Below are positions 1 through 7,839 of a stretch of DNA of 62,332 bases, one piece after another. This DNA comes from Akkermansiaceae bacterium (GTDB taxonomy: Bacteria; Verrucomicrobiota; Verrucomicrobiia; Verrucomicrobiales; Akkermansiaceae): contig CAIKDP010000031.1 in NCBI GenBank assembly GCA_903826205.1, positions 1-62,332 of the forward strand. Direction: 5' to 3'. Position numbers and translations under genes: made by a program. The notes beneath the pieces are model-generated. The model was not told where the DNA came from, did no database searches, and saw only the letters and a list, made by a program, of their open reading frames with translations. Each line of letters starts with the position of its first letter. Position 1 is the first letter of the stretch.

Positions 1-236
1 AGGAATGTGGTGGCTCCTTATTGCTTCCGCGCCACACTTAAGGAGCGACGACATTCTTGTCGTCGTGTGGAAGGGCTGCCCATGAGTAGAGTTGCATCCG
101 TGCATCCGCCACCACCACAGGAATGTGGTGGCTCCTTATCGCTTCCGCGCCACACTTAAGGAGCGACGACATTCTTGTCGTCGTGTGGAAGGGCTGCCCA
201 TGAGCAGAGTTGCATCCGTGCATCCGCCACCACCAC
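1..236. repeat. Two tandem copies of a 118-bp hairpin-rich intergenic repeat
   Basis: Bases 1-118 and 119-236 are almost identical. I see only a few substitutions, for example TATTGC versus TATCGC near position 21 of the unit and AGTAGA versus AGCAGA near position 85. Each unit holds a perfect 7-bp stem CGACGAC / GTCGTCG around loop ATTCTT (46-65 in unit 1), flanked by CCACA / TGTGG, and a second possible pairing CTCCTTA / TAAGGAG (14-20 with 39-45). The junction forms a further 8-bp stem GCCACCAC / GTGGTGGC (108-115 with 125-132). No coding signal is convincing. The left end may be cut by the window edge. Confidence 0.85.
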
Positions 237-400
237 AGGAACCGGAGCGCAGCGGAGATAGCCAGCCATAGGCTGCCCGGAGGGCGAGCGTAGCGAGGCA
301 ATGTGGTGGCTCCTTATTGCTTCCAAGTTAGTGGGGAGGATTTCTCCAGCTTGGCAGCGCAGTTGCGCATGGCCTGTAGATTTTTGCGAAGCCACAGCGT
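237..400. repeat. Partial third repeat copy and repeat-like GC-rich spacer
   Basis: Bases 299-325 repeat the first 25 or so bases of the 118-bp unit (AATGTGGTGGCTCCTTATTG and onward) and then diverge. Bases 241-298 are a GC-rich spacer with alternating GGAGCG/GAGCGTAGCGAGG words that also looks like a dispersed intergenic element. I see no gene between here and the stop codon of the penicillin-binding protein at 401. Confidence 0.6.
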
Positions 401-2776
401 TCACTCCACGGGCACGGCGCGGGGCGGTTCGGGTTCGTCTTCCTCGACGGGGATGGCATGGGGTGGAGCGGCCTCGTCGCCTACCGGAATGGCGCGGGGC
501 GGCGTGGCCGGCGCATGGACGGGGGTGGCCCGCGGCGGCACGGCGGGGTCGGTTCCCGCCAGTAGCGCGGCTTCATCGACGGCTTGGGCGCGGGCCGGAT
601 GCAGCGGGCACAGGTCGTTGGCGGCAATGACGGTGTCGTTAGGGACGTGATCGATGTAGGCGGTGTCGGCTTCCTGGCAACCGGACGTGGCGCGTTTGCC
701 CGAGAGGCGGCAGAGGTTGACATCGACGAGAGCGACGTTGCTGTTGAGTTTGCCGGCCTTGTAGCCGAGGCGGTCGGCGGTTTTCATGATATCTACCCAC
801 ACCGGCAGGGCGAGGGTGGCGCCATAGCCGCCCTGGATGATCTTTTGCGGGGTGTCAAAGCCGACCCACACCGTGCATGTTAGATTGGAGGTGAAGCCGG
901 AGAACCAGGCGTCCTTGAAGTCGTTGGTGGTGCCGGTCTTGCCGCCGCAGGGGGCGTCGAAGCCGAGGCGGCCGACGGCGGCGGCGGTGCCGCGGGTGGT
1001 CACTTCTGTTAGAATGCGGGAAATCGACCAGGCGGACCCGGCCTTGGCAGCGGGGTATTGGAGCGGCAGGGAGGAATAGAGGATGTTGTTTTTGCGGTCC
1101 TTGATTTCCGAAATGAGATAGGGACGGTAGCGCGTGCCGTCGTTAGGGAAGATGCTGTAGGCGGTGGCAATCTCCCATGGTGAGACCTCCCATGCGCCGA
1201 GGTAGGCGGCCGGGTTTTGCGGCATCGGGGTGCTGAAGCCGGCGGTCTTGGCGACCTCGGCGACGCGGCCGATGCCGGCGAAGTTGCCGACTCTAACCGA
1301 CATGGTGTTGCGGGAGCGGATCAGGCCGTAGGACGCCGCTTGCAGGCCGGTGAATTTGCCATCGGAGTTGTGGGGGCGCCAAGTGCCCGCGCCCTTGATT
1401 TCACCGGCTTGGATCGGGTCGTCGCTGACGCTGGTATCCGGGCGCAGGCCCGCATCGAACGCGGCCAGATAGACAAAGGGCTTGAACAACGAACCGAGTT
1501 GGCGGCGGCTCTGGATGGCGCGGTTGTATTTCGATTCATTGGCGTCGCGGCCGCCTATCACGGCGAGCACCGCGCCAGTCCGGTTCTCCACCACCACGGC
1601 GGCCCCTTGCAAATAGGTGGGTTCCACGCGCTGGTCCTCGGGCACGGTGCGCCAGGCGCTGCGGGTTTGGTGGGGATAGCCGGGGAGGCGTTCGACTTCG
1701 CGGAGTTTTTTATCGAGGGCTTCCTCGCCCTTTTTCTGGATGCGCAGATCGACGGTGGTGGTGATGGTGAGGCCGCCGAGCTCGATGTTTTCCTTTTCGA
1801 GAATGATTTCCAAATCGCGGCGGATCGCGTCCATGGCATAGGACTCCTGATTTTCGCGGCGCCACTTCGGCCGCAGCTCGATGGCTTCCTTCTTCGCGGC
1901 GTCGGCCTCACTGCGGGTGATGGCCTCGGCATCCACCATGCGTTCCAGGGTGGTGTCGCGCTCGCGGATGGCGGCGGTCAGCGAGCTGAACGGGTTGAAT
2001 GCATCCGGTCCGCGGACGATGCCGGCGAGCATGGCGGATTCCGAGAGGGTGAGCTCGGAGGGATGTTTTTCAAAGTAAATGCGGGAGGCTTCGCCGATGC
2101 CGCGGATCTGCCGGCCCCAGTTGATCTGGTTGATGTAGGCTTCCAGAATGGCATCCTTTGACAGGCTCGTCTCGATGCGCATGGCGATGGCAATCTCTAA
2201 CAACTTGCGGTTGATCTGGCGCAGGATGCTGTGGCGTTGTTCGCCCTGTTTGAGCTGGAAGACATCGGAGGCGAGTTGTTGGGTGATGGTGGAAGCCCCC
2301 TGGCGTTTGCCCTGGGTATTGGCCACGGCGGCGCGGAGGATGCCGATGGGGTCGACCGCGTGGTGTGTGTAGAAACGCGCGTCTTCACGGGCAATGATCG
2401 CCTTGCGGAAGTTTTCGGAAACTTGCGTGAGCGGCACGACCGAGCGTTTTTCACCGTGGATGCGGCCGATCTCCTCGCCGAGGCGGTCGAGGACAATCGA
2501 GCGCTCGGGCATGGCGTGGATTTTTGATAGATCGTAGCGCTGGGCTTGGATGCCATAACTGAGGACGAAGATGACCAGGGCGTAAAGACCGGCGACCAGC
2601 GGGAAGACGGCGCAACGAACGCCCCAACGGACCGGCAGGAGCAACGAACGGGTGAGGAAATTCAACAGATAAAACGGCCAGAACACCAGCCACCACACCG
2701 CGCCGTGCGGGCGGGATGAAGACTCACCGGCTTTGGCTTTGCGGCGGGTGCTGTCTGGGGAGTTGCGTTTAGGCAT
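401..2776 (-). CDS. Bifunctional class A penicillin-binding protein (PBP1A-type transglycosylase/transpeptidase)
   Basis: Polymerises and cross-links peptidoglycan at the outer face of the inner membrane. The 791-residue product has a basic N-terminus and a hydrophobic stretch at about 27-76 that includes the membrane anchor. A GT51 transglycosylase domain follows: E131-D132 in the EDxxF motif, the GASTITQQL segment at 160-168 and a WGRQIRG segment at 220. The transpeptidase domain has all three active-site motifs: S429-x-x-K432 (GSLFKPF), S488-R-N490 and K613-T-G615. Residues beyond about 740 form a proline-rich tail with repeated PPxAxPV units. The gene is divergent from the HtrA-like pair, with 97 bp between the starts. 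Whether it corresponds to mrcA or another class A paralogue cannot be decided here. Confidence 0.93.
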   Translation of the reverse strand: MPKRNSPDSTRRKAKAGESSSRPHGAVWWLVFWPFYLLNFLTRSLLLPVRWGVRCAVFPLVAGLYALVIFVLSYGIQAQRYDLSKIHAMPERSIVLDRLGEEIGRIHGEKRSVVPLTQVSENFRKAIIAREDARFYTHHAVDPIGILRAAVANTQGKRQGASTITQQLASDVFQLKQGEQRHSILRQINRKLLEIAIAMRIETSLSKDAILEAYINQINWGRQIRGIGEASRIYFEKHPSELTLSESAMLAGIVRGPDAFNPFSSLTAAIRERDTTLERMVDAEAITRSEADAAKKEAIELRPKWRRENQESYAMDAIRRDLEIILEKENIELGGLTITTTVDLRIQKKGEEALDKKLREVERLPGYPHQTRSAWRTVPEDQRVEPTYLQGAAVVVENRTGAVLAVIGGRDANESKYNRAIQSRRQLGSLFKPFVYLAAFDAGLRPDTSVSDDPIQAGEIKGAGTWRPHNSDGKFTGLQAASYGLIRSRNTMSVRVGNFAGIGRVAEVAKTAGFSTPMPQNPAAYLGAWEVSPWEIATAYSIFPNDGTRYRPYLISEIKDRKNNILYSSLPLQYPAAKAGSAWSISRILTEVTTRGTAAAVGRLGFDAPCGGKTGTTNDFKDAWFSGFTSNLTCTVWVGFDTPQKIIQGGYGATLALPVWVDIMKTADRLGYKAGKLNSNVALVDVNLCRLSGKRATSGCQEADTAYIDHVPNDTVIAANDLCPLHPARAQAVDEAALLAGTDPAVPPRATPVHAPATPPRAIPVGDEAAPPHAIPVEEDEPEPPRAVPVE

Positions 2777-2873
2777 CGGCAGGGGGAGGATAGCTCATGC
2801 CCGTGCACCAATCCAACCCAGAATGCAATGACAGACAAACGCGGGGGCGGGTGTCGCTCAGGAACCTGAAACC
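2777..2873. promoter_or_regulatory. Divergent intergenic region between PBP and HtrA-like genes
   Basis: These 97 bp separate two divergent start codons and must hold both promoters if neither lies inside a neighbour. AGGA at 2858-2861 lies about 12 bases before the ATG at 2874 and is a weak ribosome-binding candidate. I see no clear -35/-10 pair. Confidence 0.4.
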
Positions 2874-3878
2874 ATGAAGAGACGACTCACATTTCCCTTG
2901 GCGGGCGTGGCCTGCATGTGGCTGGCGTTTGCCGCAGCCTTGGTGCACGGCCGCGAGGCGGCCAAGACCCTTGAAGATTTGGTCAAACTGGAAGCCAAGG
3001 TGGAGGCGGTAGCCGCCAAGGTGATGCCGGCCACGGTGGCCTTGCTCTCGGAAAAGACCGGGTCCTCGGGGTCCGGGGTGGTGACCACGGCCGACGGCTT
3101 GGTGCTCACCGCGGCGCATGTGGTGCAGGGGGTGGCCGAGGTGGTGGTGGTTTTCCCGAGTGGCAAACAGGTGCCGGGCAAGGTGCTCGGGGCGAATTAT
3201 TCCAAAGACATCGCCATGGTGCAAATCACCGCCAAAGGCCCGTGGCCGCACGTGGAGCGCGGCGAATCCAAACCGTTGGTGGCGGGCGACTGGGTCATCG
3301 CGCTCGGCCACTCGGCCGGCTTCGATCCGGGGCGGCCGCCGCCCGTGCGCTTCGGGCGGGTGATCTCCAAAGGTCCGGGCAATTTTCTAACCACCGATTG
3401 CACCCTGATCGGCGGCGACTCCGGCGGCCCCCTGTTTGATTTGGACGGCAAACTCGTCGGCGTTCACTCTAACATCGGGCTCTCGGTCAAGAACAACAAT
3501 CATGCCGGCATCGATGGCTTCCGCGAGGATTGGCAACGCCTGTTGGCCGGTGAGGGTTGGGGCCGGCTGTCGCTCGACCCGTTTGCCAATCCTGAAATGC
3601 CGATGTTGGGCATCCAGATGGGCTTGCTGCGCTTCGTCAAGGGGGTGCCGGTGGAAATGGTGGTGCCCAGATCGCCGGCCGCGGCCGCAGGGGTTCGCCT
3701 GGGGGATTTGATCCTCTCGGTGGATGGCAGCTCCATCCGCAACCGCGACGAACTCAAACAGGTGCTGGCCAAAAAACAGGCCGGTGATGAGGTGGCGTTA
3801 GGGGTGTTGCGCGATGACAAGAATCTTGAGTTCAAGGTGACCCTGGCACGCCGTGACAAGTTGTTTCACGAACCGTAA
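2874..3878 (+). CDS. Secreted HtrA/DegP-like serine protease with one PDZ domain
   Basis: Predicted periplasmic trypsin-fold protease for envelope quality control. The 334-residue product begins with a signal peptide (basic MKRR, then a hydrophobic run, cleavage probably near AALVHG at 21-26). The catalytic triad is visible: H82 in TAAHVV, D112 in KDIAM and S183 in GGDSGGPL. A single PDZ domain fills about 245-325, with the carboxylate-binding loop near MLGIQMG and a typical GVRLGDLILSVDG core. It is shorter than two-PDZ DegP proteins (about 450 residues) and resembles DegS-like layouts, but with a cleavable leader. The next gene starts 3 bp after its stop, so the pair is probably co-transcribed. 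The paralogous partner is catalytically dead, which suggests a working pair. Confidence 0.88.
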   Translation: MKRRLTFPLAGVACMWLAFAAALVHGREAAKTLEDLVKLEAKVEAVAAKVMPATVALLSEKTGSSGSGVVTTADGLVLTAAHVVQGVAEVVVVFPSGKQVPGKVLGANYSKDIAMVQITAKGPWPHVERGESKPLVAGDWVIALGHSAGFDPGRPPPVRFGRVISKGPGNFLTTDCTLIGGDSGGPLFDLDGKLVGVHSNIGLSVKNNNHAGIDGFREDWQRLLAGEGWGRLSLDPFANPEMPMLGIQMGLLRFVKGVPVEMVVPRSPAAAAGVRLGDLILSVDGSSIRNRDELKQVLAKKQAGDEVALGVLRDDKNLEFKVTLARRDKLFHEP

Positions 3879-3881
3879 GGC

Positions 3882-5120
3882 ATGGCCCGCAATCCAACCG
3901 CAATGGCAAACATGAACAAAGCCGCATATCTTTTGTTAGCATGGCTGTTGCCGGGACCGCTCCCGGCTCAACAGGAAATCCCGCTGCTCCGCCCGGAAGA
4001 ACGCCAGGCGGTGGACGCCCAGGCGGATGACTTCAACCATGCCCTCGCCCCGGTCCTTGCCACCGCCGCCAAGTCCACCGTGCGGGTGTGGGCCGGCAAG
4101 CGGCGCCTGGCTTATGGCACCGTGGTGGCCGATGGCCGCAAGATTCTAACCAAGTTCAGCGAGGTGGGCGGCGCGGCCGGCGCCCTGCGGGTGGAGGCCG
4201 GTGACGGCGCGGTGCGCCCTGTCACCATCGCCGGCGTCTATCAGAATGAGGACATCACGGTGCTGTCGGTGGAGGGCGAACCGCTGGTGCCGGTGAAGTG
4301 GTTCAACGAGGAGCCCAAGCTCGGCGGATTTCTAACAGCCACGCAGCCGGGCGGCCAGCCGGCGGCCTTCGGCGTGGTGAGCGTGCTGGAAAGGAACCTG
4401 CGGGAGACGGACAAGGCGTTCATGGGTGTGCAGGGGGATTGGCATTTTGCGGGACCCGGCGTGAAACTCCAGGAGGTGCGGCCGGACTCAGGCGCCGCCG
4501 CCGCCGGCTTGCGCCAGGGGGATGTGATCCTGCGGGTGAAGGACCGCCCGATCTCCGGAATGTTAGAACTGCGCAACGCGCTCACCGGACTTGCGCCGGG
4601 ATCGCGCGTGCCCATGACGGTGAGTCGCGGTGAGAAACAACTCACGGTGGAGATCTTGTTAGGGAACCGGCCGGAGATGCCCCAACTCTCCAACGGACGC
4701 CTCAACGTCATGGAACAAATGGGCGGGCCGACCAGCCGCGTGCGCGATTCGTTTTCCAACGTGATTCAATCCGACATGTGTCTGGCACCGGACCAGATCG
4801 GCGGGCCGGTGGTGGATTTGCAGGGGCGGGTGGTGGGAATCACCATGGCGCGGGCGGATCGCACGCGCTCGTTTGTGATGCCCTCGGCGTCCGTGACCAA
4901 GTTGTTGGAAAGCCAGCCGCTGGATCCGGCGCAGATGAAAGTGGCGGCGCGGGAAGTGCCGGGCTCGCGGCGTGGCAATCCACAAGGACAGCAGGAACCG
5001 TTTCAACCGGGGATGGAGGCGTCCGATCCGGACCGCATGCGCCGCCACCTTGAGGACATGCAGCGGCTGATGGATCGCATGCGCGCGGAAATGGAGCGGC
5101 TCGAACAACAGCAACGATAG
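3882..5120 (+). CDS. Secreted HtrA-like pseudoprotease with an internal PDZ domain
   Basis: The 412-residue product follows the active HtrA-like gene by 3 bp. ATG codons lie at 3882, 3903 and 3912. Start at 3912 gives the tightest signal peptide (MNKAAYLLLAWLLPG), while 3882 is the longest form and is shown. Trypsin-fold landmarks are recognisable but catalytic residues are lost: ILTKFSEV at 88-95 has Ser where His is expected, D124 survives in NEDITVL, and the nucleophile motif reads PDQIGGP at 303-309, so Ser is replaced by Ile306. A PDZ domain at about 180-262 sits between the GVVSVLE strand (164-170) and the QSDM...GGPVVD segment (296-311), inside the second half of the protease fold. The C-terminus (375-412) is a charged Arg/Glu/Met helix, likely coiled coil. 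It may act as a substrate-binding or regulatory partner; this is inference. Confidence 0.8.
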   Translation: MARNPTAMANMNKAAYLLLAWLLPGPLPAQQEIPLLRPEERQAVDAQADDFNHALAPVLATAAKSTVRVWAGKRRLAYGTVVADGRKILTKFSEVGGAAGALRVEAGDGAVRPVTIAGVYQNEDITVLSVEGEPLVPVKWFNEEPKLGGFLTATQPGGQPAAFGVVSVLERNLRETDKAFMGVQGDWHFAGPGVKLQEVRPDSGAAAAGLRQGDVILRVKDRPISGMLELRNALTGLAPGSRVPMTVSRGEKQLTVEILLGNRPEMPQLSNGRLNVMEQMGGPTSRVRDSFSNVIQSDMCLAPDQIGGPVVDLQGRVVGITMARADRTRSFVMPSASVTKLLESQPLDPAQMKVAAREVPGSRRGNPQGQQEPFQPGMEASDPDRMRRHLEDMQRLMDRMRAEMERLEQQQR

Positions 5121-5201
5121 GCCGCGAACCGGCAGCGATGAGCCCGCAAGATTGACTTGGACATTTGGACCTGGCAGATTCATCCTGCCCCTCCCTTCAC
5201 C

Positions 5202-5987
5202 ATGCTGCAATATTCCAAACAAGCCGATGAACGGCGCGCCGCCGGACCGTTGGAATGTTGGTGTCTGCATGGCGCCGTGGGAACGGCGGCGGACTGGCGC
5301 GGCGTCGCCAAGCGTCTGGCGGCGGCGGCCATCAGCAGCCGCGCGGTGGACTTGTGGCGGTTTCTCGAAGACGCGCCGCTGGCGTTGCCGGACTTCGGCC
5401 AGGCGCTCAATGCGGAGGCCGGCGGCGAGGTTTTCCGCGGGACCGGGCGGGCGTTGTTAGGATATTCGATGGGCGGCAGGCTGGCGCTGCATGCCTTGCT
5501 GGAAAAGAACCACCCGTGGCAGGCGGCGGTGATCGTCTCGGCGCATCCGGGCTTGGAATCCGCAGCCGAACGTGCGGCGCGGGTGACAGCGGATGCGGCT
5601 TGGGCGGCCCAGGCGTTTGCCGGGGATTGGCAAAAATTTCAAGGTGCATGGAATGGCCAACCGGTGTTGGCAGGCACTCCCATCCGCGACGCACAAGCGG
5701 ACCGCAGCTTGATCACCCGCCGCCGCGAAGTGGCCCGCAGTTTCATGGAGTGGTCGCTGGGCGAACAACAACCGTTGTGGGCGCGCCTCAGTGAAATCTC
5801 CATCCCGGTGTTGTGGGTGGCCGGTGCCAAGGATGATAAGTTCCTGGCGCTGGCGCAGCGCGCCGCCGCGCTCTCACCACGGGCGCAGCTGGCCATCGCG
5901 CCCGCGGCCGGCCATCGCGTCCCCTGGGACAATGAGCCCTGGCTCGCCGATACCACCGCGCGTTTCCTCAAATTCGGCGAGATCTAG
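5202..5987 (+). CDS. menH: 2-succinyl-6-hydroxy-2,4-cyclohexadiene-1-carboxylate synthase (MenH-like alpha/beta hydrolase)
   Basis: Likely eliminates pyruvate from the SEPHCHC intermediate in menaquinone biosynthesis. The product has 261 residues from the ATG at 5202; an upstream TTG at 5157 would add 15 residues with no homology. Alpha/beta-hydrolase features are clear: HGAVGTAADW at 23-32, nucleophile elbow GYSMGG with S89, acid D211 or D212 after strand PVLWVAGAKDD, and H238 in AAGHRVPW. The segment SAHPGL followed by ER and AAR (113-126) is the MenH signature that includes the substrate-binding arginine. The next gene downstream is a strong menB, which supports the call. A general hydrolase role cannot be excluded from sequence alone. 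Confidence 0.8.
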   Translation: MLQYSKQADERRAAGPLECWCLHGAVGTAADWRGVAKRLAAAAISSRAVDLWRFLEDAPLALPDFGQALNAEAGGEVFRGTGRALLGYSMGGRLALHALLEKNHPWQAAVIVSAHPGLESAAERAARVTADAAWAAQAFAGDWQKFQGAWNGQPVLAGTPIRDAQADRSLITRRREVARSFMEWSLGEQQPLWARLSEISIPVLWVAGAKDDKFLALAQRAAALSPRAQLAIAPAAGHRVPWDNEPWLADTTARFLKFGEI

Positions 5988-6154
5988 TCGTCCGATTTAC
6001 AACTTCTCCGAAGTTGCAAATGGTAAAAACTTCGAACCAACAAATCTGCGGTTCCCATCTCCATTGCTGAATTCAACCTTCGGATTTTGGGTTAACGCAT
6101 CATGCGTCGCATCAGGGTTGCAGGCCGGTGCGGAACCGTCCACACTCCCTGCCC
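5988..6154. other. menH-menB spacer with a small hairpin
   Basis: The 167-bp spacer holds a perfect 7-bp stem CAACTTC / GAAGTTG with loop TCC at 6000-6016. There is no T tract after it, so a terminator role is doubtful. The rest is relatively AT-rich and may carry a menB promoter, but I cannot point to one. Confidence 0.4.
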
Positions 6155-6970
6155 ATGTGGACCACCATTCGCGAATTTGAAGACATCCGTTATGAAACCA
6201 CGGAGCTGGGGAAAATTGCCAAAATCACCATCAACCGCCCGGAAGTGCGCAATGCCTTCCGACCAAAGACGGTCACGGAATTGTTGCAGGCCTTCGAGCT
6301 GGCCCATGAGGACCCCGGCGTCGGCGTCATCATCCTCACCGGTGCGGGCGATCTGGCATTTTGCTCCGGTGGCGACCAGAGAGTCCGCGGCCATGCCGGA
6401 TACCTCGGCGACGATGGCGTCCCGCGTCTCAATGTGCTGGATTTGCAAAAAAAAATCCGTTCATTGCCCAAGCCGGTGGTGGCGATGGTCGCCGGTTATG
6501 CCATTGGTGGCGGACATGTCCTGCACATCGTGTGCGATCTAACGATTGCGGCCGACAACGCGCGCTTCGGCCAGACCGGCCCCAAGGTTGGCTCGTTCGA
6601 TGGCGGGCTTGGTTCAAGCTATCTGGCGCGCATTGTGGGCCAGAAAAAAGCCCGTGAGATCTGGTACCTGTGCCGCCAATACGACGCCCAACAAGCGCTG
6701 GACATGGGCCTGGTCAACACCGTGGTCCCGCTCGCCGAGCTGGAAACCGAAACCCTCAAGTGGTGTCGCGAAATGCTCGCCCACTCGCCGCTCGCCCTGC
6801 GCTGCCTCAAGGCCGCGCTCAACGCCGATTGCGACGGCCAGATGGGATTGTTGGATCTGGCCGGCAATGCCACCCTGCTCTACTACATGAGCGAGGAGGG
6901 TCGCGAAGGCAAACAGGCGTTCCTCGAAAAACGCCCGCCGGATTTCTCCAAGTTCCCGCGCGTGCCGTGA
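6155..6970 (+). CDS. menB: 1,4-dihydroxy-2-naphthoyl-CoA synthase
   Basis: Cyclises o-succinylbenzoyl-CoA to 1,4-dihydroxy-2-naphthoyl-CoA in menaquinone biosynthesis (crotonase fold, cytoplasmic). The 271-residue product from ATG 6155 matches the family along its whole length: FEDIRYE at the N-terminus, [15 protein letters not shown], the oxyanion segment [31 protein letters not shown] and the C-terminal [10 protein letters not shown]. Gly in QTGPK places it with the bicarbonate-dependent (type I, E. coli-like) enzymes rather than those supplying an Asp. An in-frame GTG at 6128 would add nine residues; ATG 6155 fits the family start better. The gene lies 167 bp downstream of menH, so part of the pathway is clustered. 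The downstream neighbour is convergent with an 7-bp gap. Confidence 0.97.
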   Translation: MWTTIREFEDIRYETTELGKIAKITINRPEVRNAFRPKTVTELLQAFELAHEDPGVGVIILTGAGDLAFCSGGDQRVRGHAGYLGDDGVPRLNVLDLQKKIRSLPKPVVAMVAGYAIGGGHVLHIVCDLTIAADNARFGQTGPKVGSFDGGLGSSYLARIVGQKKAREIWYLCRQYDAQQALDMGLVNTVVPLAELETETLKWCREMLAHSPLALRCLKAALNADCDGQMGLLDLAGNATLLYYMSEEGREGKQAFLEKRPPDFSKFPRVP

Positions 6971-6977
6971 GTGCGCC

Positions 6978-7532
6978 TTAGCGCCGCTTGCGGGGCGGAC
7001 GTGGCGTGAAATCCACCTTTTTCGGATCAAAAGCTTCCGGGTCATAGCCGGGGTCCATCCATTCCGCGTCACCGTGGAGCGCGCGCATGTAGGCAAAGGC
7101 GCCGCTGAAATCTTCCGGCGGGCAGGCCCGTGCCCCGTCTAACAATTCAGGCGGACCGCTCCCGGGCTCGCGCTTTTCAAACACGATCTCGTGAATCCAT
7201 TCATCGGCAAAGTCGTAGCGATAGAGAATGCGGATGGGCATTTTTTTGCGGCCGAGGAACTCGGCGAGGGTGAGCACCGATTCATCCTGGAAGTCGCCCA
7301 CCGTCTGGTCGGCCAAGCCGATCGGGCCGATGACATCGACGAGGCGCTTGCCCTTGCCGTGGCGGAACTCATGCGGGTGTTTGTTATCCCAGCCCATGGC
7401 CGCTTGGATCGCATCGCTCAAGGTGAGGAAGGTCACGTCCATGGCAATGGTGAAGCGCCGCCAAATCTGCGGCTGGATGCCGTAGAGGAACACTTTGACC
7501 GAGACCCGGGTTTCGTCTTTCGCTTTCGCCAT
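6978..7532 (-). CDS. Plasmid pRiA4b ORF3-like family protein
   Basis: The product has 184 residues from the ATG at 7532. Upstream in-frame residues back to 7598 look non-coding, and MAKAKDE starts just before the conserved domain. The PRiA4_ORF3 fold signature is present: V-F-L-Y-G-I-Q-P-Q-I-W-R-R near the start, then TLSDAIQAAMGWDNKHPHEF with the aromatic and His pattern of the family, and DEWIHEIVFEKR in the second half. The C-terminus is rich in Asp, Pro and then Arg/Lys (PRPPRKRR). The biochemical role of the family is not established, and the neighbours (convergent menB, a glycoside hydrolase 300 bp away) do not suggest one. Confidence 0.8.
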   Translation of the reverse strand: MAKAKDETRVSVKVFLYGIQPQIWRRFTIAMDVTFLTLSDAIQAAMGWDNKHPHEFRHGKGKRLVDVIGPIGLADQTVGDFQDESVLTLAEFLGRKKMPIRILYRYDFADEWIHEIVFEKREPGSGPPELLDGARACPPEDFSGAFAYMRALHGDAEWMDPGYDPEAFDPKKVDFTPRPPRKRR

Positions 7533-7839
7533 GCCGGAAGCATGGGACAGGCGTGCGCTGGTTGCAAACAACAAATGTGCCACCGCGGCCCACTGCATGG
7601 GTGATTCGCCTGATCAACCTCGATGCAGGGAATCGGCGAGCTTTTTGAGTTTTAGTGCAATAGAGGGGCTGCTTTTGTCGGATTTATCCACCGCCGCTGT
7701 CAACAACATAATGGCTGGCATTATATAAGAAGCACATCAGAAGCACATCGGAAATCAGGTGCAGCGTGGCAGGCAATGCAGAGAGCACAGACACCAGCTC
7801 AGAACCAAAATTTGCCTCAGTCAGCCAAACGCGCTGCGC
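7533..7839. other. Intergenic region with an 11-bp tandem duplication
   Basis: These 307 bp hold no supportable gene. AGAAGCACATC is perfectly duplicated in tandem at 7728-7749, after an AT-rich patch (7705-7727, ending TTATATAAG). The region should hold the promoter of the PRiA4-like gene (-) and the 3' end of the GH5-like transcript (-), but neither element is clear. Confidence 0.45.

Noticed and set aside
1-325. CRISPR array
   Set aside because: There are only two full repeat units of 118 bp with no variable spacers and no cas genes.
38-650. Short open frames in the left-end repeats (for example minus 38-301 and plus 301-630)
   Set aside because: They follow the repeat unit or run antisense to the PBP tail; their translations are duplicated nonsense without motifs.
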